Below are positions 1-9,400 of a DNA stretch of 64,000 nucleotides, one piece after another (within the stretch, counting starts at the first letter, position 1; every line of letters starts with the position of its first letter). The notes under the pieces are model-generated. The model was not told where the DNA came from. It did not search any database and saw nothing but the letters and a program-made list of their open reading frames with translations. The stretch comes from Marinomonas vulgaris (GTDB lineage Bacteria > Pseudomonadota > Gammaproteobacteria > Pseudomonadales > Marinomonadaceae). The translations under genes and the position numbers were made by a program. The stretch is from positions 1 through 64,000 of the forward strand of contig NZ_JAGSSV010000010.1 in the NCBI RefSeq assembly GCF_018145875.1. The letters run 5' to 3'.

Positions 1-59
1 AATCCACTGGTTTTCACTTACCGTCCCCTGTCTATTTATAATAACAAATGAGGCGACAA

Positions 60-269
60 CTATCCTGACACAGGGGGTAAATGCTCAACAGGAAAGTTGT
101 GCTGTCCTAAAAGACGAGATGAATTATTTGTGAGGTCAATGGCAAGTAACTTTGCACTGCTTGCACTCACCATAGAACAGGCACTTTTTACAAAGATGCT
201 CCAATCTTTCTGACCTAGCCCGCATTCATAAATTAGGTTGATAACACTCGCTAATGTGGAAGAACCCAT
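60..269 (-). CDS. Short protein resembling the N-terminus of a LuxR-type regulator, probably truncated or frameshifted
   Basis: A 69-codon reading frame with a credible ribosome binding site: AAAGGA lies 7 nt before the ATG at 269. The N-terminal pattern (LIYECGL...W..F...) resembles the amino-terminal part of LuxR-family regulators with a variable sensing domain, where a similar LIYxxxLxxxxW stretch is common. There is no helix-turn-helix in the visible part. The frame stops at a TAG (62-60), while another frame on the same strand stays open to the window edge, so the gene may be frameshifted, degraded, or really this short. It is divergent from the giant adhesin gene, which is where a dedicated regulator would be expected. 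The family call is a guess from pattern; the start is better supported than the function. Confidence 0.4.
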   Translation of the reverse strand: MGSSTLASVINLIYECGLGQKDWSIFVKSACSMVSASSAKLLAIDLTNNSSRLLGQHNFPVEHLPPVSG

Positions 270-314
270 TAAATTTTCCTTTTTATTGGGGTAAATACGC
301 TAATTAACTCAAAT

Positions 315-332
315 ATACCCTAAATGGGGTAT
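315..332. promoter_or_regulatory. Inverted repeat in the divergent promoter region of the adhesin
   Basis: ATACCC and GGGTAT form a 6-bp inverted repeat around a 6-nt centre. It lies about 85 nt upstream of the adhesin start codon and about 45 nt upstream of the divergent small gene. A second perfect repeat, TATATT-GCA-AATATA, lies at 354-368. The spacing suits an operator for a dimeric regulator, but the protein that would bind is unknown. Confidence 0.3.
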
Positions 333-416
333 GACGTAATCCACGTTGTCTCTTATATTGCAAATATAGTGAAAATATATGCACTTAAAAAATATTTGCC
401 TACACGGAGTCCAGTA

Positions 417-3400
417 ATGAAGAGTTCAATATTTATTCTTAAGAAAACCTCAGATCTACCTGCTCAACAACTTAAGCTGGGTGAGCATAGTCACATCTTC
501 GCTGAATCTGGTTCTGTTTATTCACTTGTAGACGCTGAAACAGGTCTTTACCCAGAAGGCGTATTGTTACAGCAAGAAGGTGATGACTTGCTGCTGATGC
601 TGGACGGCGATGTCCTGTTGGTACTGAATGAATATTTTAATGAAGAAAAAGACGTGTCTTTCGACCAAGTAGGCCATTATTTTGCGGCTTCTGATAGCAG
701 CGAAGCGCAACAGCCAGCTGAACACGCGCCATCTAAGCCAATTTGGAGTGCAGAGACAGATACTCTTGTTAGTCTCGACAACCCTGATGCAGCAAGCAAA
801 GCACCAGAAACTGTGTCGGCTGATGGCGCAGTGGATACCTCGCTACCAAACGAGCTGAGTTCAGCCAATGGTGAGGTGGCGGGTATGGATCCTGCACGTC
901 CCGCTCCTGATCAAGCCCATGATAAAGGTCTAGGCGTAGAAGAAGGGGTTGTGGGTAAAGGCGGACTTGAGTCCATTGGCTGGGGATGGTATGCCGGCGC
1001 GATTGGCTTGGGGGTAATTGGCGCGGCGGCGGGCGGTGGTGGCTCTTCTTCAAGTAGTGACTCTTCAAGTGGGAGTGGTGTTGGAGCTGCTACCAACTCG
1101 ATTTCTATCTCTGCCGCAGCGGGTACGTTTTTCTCGACTGTACAAATTGATGTTTACGATACGGATGGCAATTTATTAGTTTCTGAAGATCATAATTATT
1201 CGGACGGTGATTACGTTTATACAGGCACCTATTCTGGACCTATTTTGGTTGAAATCAGCGACATAAATAATGATGCTGCTGACTATACCGATGAAACCAC
1301 AGGACAAGCAAAAAGCTTAGGCACAACATTACGCGCCATGATGAACACCGAAGGCTCGGCGGATGCCGCAGTGAGCGTCACGCCATTGACTGAACTTGCT
1401 ACACAACTTGCTGGGGTTACTGGTAAGGCGATAACAGCTGAGAATGTTGGCTTTAACGGTCAAGTTGCTAAATTATTTGGATTGGACAGCATTACAGCTA
1501 AGCCTGCCCTTACAACAGACAATCCAGATGACCCAGCTACAGCAGACAGCTACGGTAAAATATTGGCGATTTTATCTGGTTCAGATTCCGATAAAGATGT
1601 GAGTGCAGCAGAGACTATTTCAACCATTAGCGCATCTTTAAAAGAGGTTATGGAGGTTGGAAAAGATCTTCAATTTAACTCTGAAGTAGCAGTCATTCTT
1701 TCTAACGGATTAGCGGAATTTAATGATAAGAATCCTGATAATACCATGACTTTAGATGTGGAATCGGGTCTCTCTAAATTGAATGTTCCTGTTCTAGTGC
1801 TTGGGAATGATGAAGCAGAAAAAGCAGTAAAAGTGCTTAATTCAGACGATGCTGGCAGTGAGACAAAACTAAAATTGAACGGTTTGTCTGCTAGCAATGA
1901 AGTTGTTTTAACTATTAATGGAGAAGAAATTACTGGTGCAGTTGTTGAGGATGGCTACTTAACCATACCTAGTTCAATATTTACTGGCACGGGTAATGTG
2001 GACGTTGTCATCAAAACTGACGGTCAAGAGTTTTCTGTAAAGGTAAAGGTCGATACTGAGGCGCCAGTAGCTCCGACAGTGATGATTACTGAAGATGCGA
2101 ACGACGACAGCCTGATCAGCGCGGCAGAGCTTGATGGTCAAGTGAACGTGACCATTTCTCTAACCGACACAGGTGCGGTTGTAGGTGATACCTTGACGGT
2201 GAACGGCGAGAGCATCACGTTAACAGCAGCTCACATCATAGAAGGCGAAGTGTTGACGGCGGTAGATGCGCCAGCAGAAGGGGCGACGGTAACAGTCGAA
2301 GCGAGCATTACCGATGTAGCGGGTAACGAGTCAGAGACAGGAACTGACAGTGCGAAACTGGATACGACAGCGGCGGGTGCGCCAGGTGTGACCATCATAG
2401 AAGATGCGAACGACGACGGCCTGATCAGCGAGGCAGAGCTTGATGGTCAAGTGAACGTGACCCTCTCTCTAACCGACACCAATGCGGTTGAAGGCGATAT
2501 CTTGACGGTGAACGGCACAGAGATCGAACTGACAGCGGCTCACATCACAGCAGGCGAAGTGTTGACGGCGGTAGATGTGCCAGCAGAAGGCGCGACGTTA
2601 ACAGTCGAAGCGACCATTACCGATGCGGCGGGTAACGTGTCAGAGACAGGTTCTGACAGTGCGAAACTGGATACGACAGCGACGGGTGCGCCAGGCGTGA
2701 CCATCACAGACGATGGGAACAGCGACGGCCTGATCAGCCAGGCTGAGTTGGGCGCAGACAACGTTCAAGTGAGCGTAGCAGTGAATGCAGCGGATCTTGC
2801 TGAAGGCGGCTCAGTGACGTTGACTATTATTAACGGTGACGCAGAAAGCCCCGTGACGTTGACAAAAGCGGATCTGGATGAGAGTGAGACTTACAGCTAC
2901 GATGCGAGCACAGGTAAGATCACGTGGACAGAAAGCGTGGCGGAAGGTGCGAATATCGACGTCAGTGCGACGCAAATGGATGCAGCGGGTAACGTGTCAG
3001 AGACAGGAACTGACAGTGCGAAACTGGATACGACAGCGGCGGGGGCGCCAGGTGTTGACATCACAGAAGATGCGGATAACGACGGCTACATTAACAAAGA
3101 CGAGCTGTCTGGTGACGTGAACGTGACCCTCTTTCTAACCGACACCAATGCGGTTGAAGGCGATATCTTGACGGTGAACGGCACAGAGATCGAACTGACA
3201 GCGGCTCACATCACAGCAGGCGAAGTGTTGACGGCGGTAGATGCACCAGCAGAAGGCGCGACGTTAACAGTCGAAGCGACCATTACCGATGCGGCGGGTA
3301 ACGTGTCTGATAAAGGCACAGACAGTGCGAAACTGGATACGACAGCGGCGGGTGCGCCAGGCGTGACCATCAAAGACGATGCGAACGACGACGGCCTGAT

Positions 3401-6400
3401 CAGCGCGGCAGAGCTGGATGGTCAAGTGAACGTGACCCTCTCTCTAACCGACACAGGTGCGGTTGAAGGCGATACCTTGACGGTGAACGGCGAGAGCATC
3501 ACGTTAACAGCAGCTCACATCATAGAAGACGAAGTGTTGACGGCGGTAGATGCACCAGCAGAAGGCGCGACGTTAACAGTCGAAGCGACCATTACCGATG
3601 CAGCGGGTAATGTGTCAGAGAGAGGGACTGACAGTGCGATCATAGATACTTCGGTATCTGCTCCTTCATTATCTTTTTCTACTACTCCAAATGACTTGAT
3701 TAGTACTACAGTTACTGTGTCTTTAGCCGAAGATGTTGCCAGTTGGCAGTACAGTCTTGATGGTGGTGATTCTTGGCAAGATGGCCAAGGTGAGCGCTTC
3801 AGTTTAGCGCCAGAAACGACCTATAACGTAGGTGAAATACGAGTTCGTCAAAGAGACATGGCTGGTAATGTAAGTGATTCTGTTTCTAATGAAAGTGTAC
3901 TAGAAACAGATGTAGCGATCGATCCACCAAGCTTTGAGTTAGCCTCTGATACAGGCCAATCTAATGTGGATTTCATCACATCATCTACTACAGTAAATGT
4001 TAGTTCGCTCGAAGGAGCGGAGTACTGGAATTATAGCGTTGACGGTGGGGGCTCTTGGTCTGATGATCAGTCGGTCGAAACAACGAGTTTTGAGTTAGAA
4101 GATGGTGTTTATACAATAGGTACTATTCTTGTTACTCAAACGGATGCTGATGGCAATGAAAGTACTTATGCGAACAATCCCACTAAAATTACCATTGATA
4201 CCAACATTGATTCACCAGCATTTAATATAACTGATACTGGAGCATTTAACTCAGATGGTGTGACAAATGAGTTAAATGTTGATGTTGATTTGGCTATCGA
4301 TGTTGCAAGTTGGCAATTCAGTTTAAATGGAGGTCAAACTTGGCAATCTGGATCAGGGGGAAGTTTCACTTTATCCGCAAATGAGAGTTATGAAGAAGGT
4401 CAAATTCAAGTTAAGCAAACGGATATAGCAGGAAACGAGAGTCTTGTCGTAATGAATACGAACGAGATAACAACAGACATATCCTTATTATCGTCACCTG
4501 TGTTTGGGTTAAATGATGATACTGGAGAAAATAAAACTGACGGCATTTCTAAAGACGCGACGGTTTTAGTTGAAATGTCTGAGGATGTTTATATTTGGCA
4601 GTATAGCCTTGACAGCGGCTCTACTTGGTCTGGCGAGCAATCACCCGAAGTAGAGAGTTTTGAATTAAATGGAAATACAATTTATCAAGCCGGTCAGATT
4701 CAAGTTCGCCAAATAGATTTGGCTGGTAATGTTAGTACGTCATCTAATCCAAATATAATTACGATTGATACTACTATGCTTTCAGAACCGACTATTACAT
4801 TAAACGACGATACTGGGTTCAATGATTCAGACAGCATTACGCAAGATTCAACGATTAATGTTGAGTTAGCCGAAGACGCTGTGAGTTGGACGTTCAGCAC
4901 GGACGCGGGCGAGACTTGGTCTGGTTCACAAGATATATCAGTCACTAGTTTTGAGTTGGGCGAGAATAGCTATTATGGGTCAAGCGGTATCCAAGTTAAG
5001 CAATTCGATGCGGCGGGTAATGAAAGTGATCCTACGGTATTGTCCTATGTTCAAACTGATACTGAGGTAGAAACGCCTATCTTGGAGCTCACTATTACCG
5101 GTGCGAATGGAACACATACTAGTGAGTTAGAAGTGTCTGTTGGCCTTGTTAATGACGTATCTACTTGGCGATACAGTTTGGATGGTGGTTCAAATTGGCA
5201 AGAGGGCAACGGCACTAGCTTTACATTGGAAGATAGCTCTACATATGCTGCGGGCGATATTAAAGTGGAACAAACAGACATGGCCGGTAACATCAGTGCC
5301 TCTGCTGTCGTTGATCAAGCCGTGATTACCAATACGTCTCTTCCTAGTATTCCTCAATTAAACTTCTCTTACAGCAATGACTATTATAGCTATGTCACGA
5401 GTGATACAACCGTTACCGTGACCCTCGATGAAAATGTAGCAAGCTGGCGTTATAGTAAAGATGCGGGGTTTAGCTGGACAGAAGGGGTTGGAGACAGTTT
5501 TGAACTAGAGACTGGTCAAGGCGTTTATTATGGTGTGGGTGATCTTCTTGTTGAGCAGACAGACCCTGCTGGTAATGTTAGTAGTCAAGGGCTAAACGAA
5601 TCTTATATTTCTATTGATACTATTGCACCAAAACCAACTTTCGAGTTGGTAGAAGATACGGGTGCTAACGACGCTGATGGCATCACCAGTAATATTACAG
5701 TGAATTTTACCTATATAAATGAATGGTTGCCCGATAGCTGGCAATACAGTCTTGATGGCGGTGAAACTTGGTCTGAACCAAGTGCTAACAATAGTTCAAA
5801 TAGCTTTGCTTTAGAGAGTAATACATTCTACGAAGTAGGTGAGATTCAGGTCCGTCAGACAGACCTGGCAGGTAACGTAAGCTTGGCTTATTCGAATGAG
5901 ATTGAAATTACGACTGATACCCTCGCGCCAGTCGCGCCATCCTTTGCCCTTCATAATGATACGGGTGATTCTGACAGTGATTATATTACCAGTGACACGA
6001 CCATCGACGTGACTTCGATAGAAAGTGGTGCCAGCTGGCAATACTCTTTAGACGGTGGCGAGACATGGATAGAGGGTTCCGGTACCAGCTTTGAAATGGG
6101 AGCCTTACAGACCTATAAAATTGGTCAAATCCAAGTTCGTCAAATCGATGTCGCAGGGAATATCAGTGCAGTAGCCAGCAATGATGTGGTGTTTGTGTCT
6201 GACTCCTTACCAGCACCTATTGTTACCTTAGCGGAAGATAGTGGTGTATCTGACAGCGACAATGTTACTAATGTTATGACTGTAAATGTTGGCTTGGATG
6301 CGAACGCGACAAGTTGGCAATACAGCCTTGACGCTGGTGGAAATTGGCTAGATGGTGTTGGTGATAGCTTTGAGCTGGCTGAAAACACTACTTATGAAAC

Positions 6401-9400
6401 TGGTCAGATTCAGGTCAAACAGTTTGATGTTAACAGCAATGAGAGCTCAATTTTTAGTAATGATACGCAGGTTATTACAGATATTATCGCTCCATCTGAA
6501 GACAGTATTGATGTCTTAGAAGATGGCAGTGCTGAAATTGAATTGGGTGAATACTACCGAAACGTTGAGAGTTATCAAGTTGGTGACACAGGGGAAGTTA
6601 TTCAAACATGGATTTACTATCCTGATTACTCAAATCAAGCAACGCTCAATATTCAACGAGTTACAGAAGAGGGCGAGTTAAGTAATCTTCCTTACGTGAT
6701 TGAGTTGGGCTCATCGTTTGAAGGGTACTATATTAATGATGTGTTAACTGCTGGCTCAGACGACTCAGTGATCATCTCTTGGCAAGGGTTTGAATATAAC
6801 GACGAGGAAAACGAGTACGAAGATAGCGCTTTATTCTTTCAACTCTTTGACTCCAATTGGAGTCCGATTGGTGAAGTTCAACAGGCTGAGTCAAGCACTG
6901 ATTGGCATAACGATTCAGAAATATTCGCGTTAAATGGCTCTAATCAATTTGCTTTGACATGGGTTGAAGAGTCCAATGACGGCGTTAACGCATACTTACA
7001 ATTGCTCAATGCAAAGACAGGCGAACAAGGTCAACTATTAACCTTTACTGACAGTGTAACCCCTTATGTTCAAAGTATTGGTAATAGTGGTCAATTTTTA
7101 GTGGTGTGGAATGAAGTTCAGAATTTTAAAGAAGCTTCCGCTATTACTAAAACACAAACTTACAACGCCGACGGAACTCCTGCTAATGCTGCTTTCGAGC
7201 TTAATCCTGATGCAGGCGAGTACAGTGAGGACATCTATCCATTAGGCTCAGAGGGTGCTTTTGTTGCTTTGATGGTGAATGAAACAGAAGGAACCTTAAG
7301 CCTACAAACTGTCAGTGCAACTGGTCAGCTTGCTGACCGTGTTGAGCTTGGTCGTTATTCAAATGATGGCGACTTTGAAATTGATATATCTACCGTTAAT
7401 ACTGACAATGATTTTGCAATCACTTGGGCTGGCCTTAACGATACAGATGAAACAACGCTGTATACGCAATTGTTTCATGCTGATGGCACAGCGGACGGTG
7501 AGGCTCTTTCATTACCTATGTTGTTTGACGGCGAAGAAGAATACGGTATTGATTTTTCTTTAGTGAGTGGTACATCCGATCAAGGCTATTTTATCAATGC
7601 AGAGCAGTATTTTTACGGTGAGCAAGAAGAAGATACATCTGAAATAGCGGTGTATTTTATAAAGGATAACGAAGTCACAGTTATTGCGCAAAGCGAAGAG
7701 AATGATAATTGGCATTCTTTTGGTACGGAACTTTTAAACGACGAAGGTGATGTACTTGTTTATAAAGAAGGTCAAGACCTAGAATCATACGATAGTGATT
7801 CTTGGTTCCAAATATACAACGCAGATGGAACGGCGAAAACAGCTCAAACTTTCTTTGCTGACGGTATTTATAACCTTGATTTTACTGTGGTCAACGACGA
7901 AGGCGACTTCCTCGTATCTTGGGTTTCATATGGCGGCTATCAAGACGAAAATTACCAATGGATCTCTCAAACTACCAATCATATTCAACTTTATGCCGCT
8001 GATGGCAGCTTGATTACGCCTACAGAAATTAACCCTGGAGAAGAGTTATCTGTCTACACGGCAGAAGCTGGTGCTGTTTATATTGTTAATGCTGACGAAG
8101 AGGTTGTCAGTATGACGGATATTATTGAACTAGAAAGCGATCTTTGGAACAGCGTCGAGACAGAAGGAGATGTAAATGTTTCTGTGAGTTCGTCGGATTT
8201 AGGAGAAGGAAGCTACTATCTCTATGTTAGTGACTTGGCCGGCAATCTTACTCAACACGCCAAACTAGTCAATATTGTTCCATTTGATAGTGAATTCTCT
8301 GAACCAGATGTAGATTTAAATGCTGATACGGGTTGGAGTGATGAAGACGACATTACCAACGATACTCTGGTTAATGTGAAATTAACGGATGGAGCGATTC
8401 GTTGGGAGTACTCACTTGATCATGGTGTGACTTGGACTAAAGGTGAAAATGACTCTTTTGATCTGACTGATAATACTGAGTTTAATCTTAACGACATCCA
8501 GATTCGCCAATACGATGAAGAGGATAACGTCAGCGAAGTTGCAAGCAACTCCGATGGCTACCTTATTACCGATAATCAGATTAGCGTTCCCGAGATCGAA
8601 ATTGTAGGTACAACAGTTCTAGTGACGCTAGACGATGACTGGCACGTATGGGATTACTCGCTTGATGGCGGTGATACTTGGCTTACAAGTAACACAGACA
8701 GTTTTCAGTTAGAGCCAGATACGACATACGAAGCAGGTAGCATTATAGTTTGGCAAGAGGATCGTGCGGGTAACGAAGGCGAACTTGAATACAATCAAAC
8801 TTACACAACACCTGCACCATACCAAGCACCGACGTTTAAATTATTTGAAGACACGGGTATATCGGAGAGCGACGGCATTACCAACGAAGGCTCGTTAGAT
8901 GTGACTTTAGCGGATGATGCTGTGGCTTTTGAATATTCACTGGATGGCGGTGAAAACTGGCAGTTTGGCTCAGGTGCCTATGTGCTACTTGGCGATACTG
9001 AGTTCGCTACCAAAGATTTTGTAGCTTATCAATATGATGCTGATGGTAACGAATCTGAATTAACCCTTGATTATGACGACGAGTCTGTTGACTTTGCGAT
9101 AGGTTTTGATGTTCTGGAAGGCACGGTTCGTTGGAAATACTCTATTGATGATGGGGAAACATTTACAGAGAAAAATTGGGCTGATGTTGACGGCCACTTT
9201 ATTGATCTAGATTATGGTGAAGAATATGCCATTGGTGATATTCAAGTTCGTCAAATTAATGCTGAGGGTGAAATAAGCTTAGTCGCTAAAAACGAACTAG
9301 TTATTATTGTCGATGATAATGCGCCCTATGACCTAACCGTTTCACCAAGTTATACGAAATTGGAGGGTACCGATACATCACTAGGCAGTTTTGATCTGCA

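Noticed and set aside
911-1096. Reverse-strand reading frame in the Gly/Ser-rich adhesin segment
   Set aside because: Its composition is the mirror of a GGC/TCT-rich stretch and it has no ribosome binding site; it is a shadow of the adhesin gene.
2052-3644. Regular repeat array that could suggest CRISPR or satellite DNA
   Set aside because: The repeats are 309-357 bp, in frame, and encode Ig-like domains without spacers.
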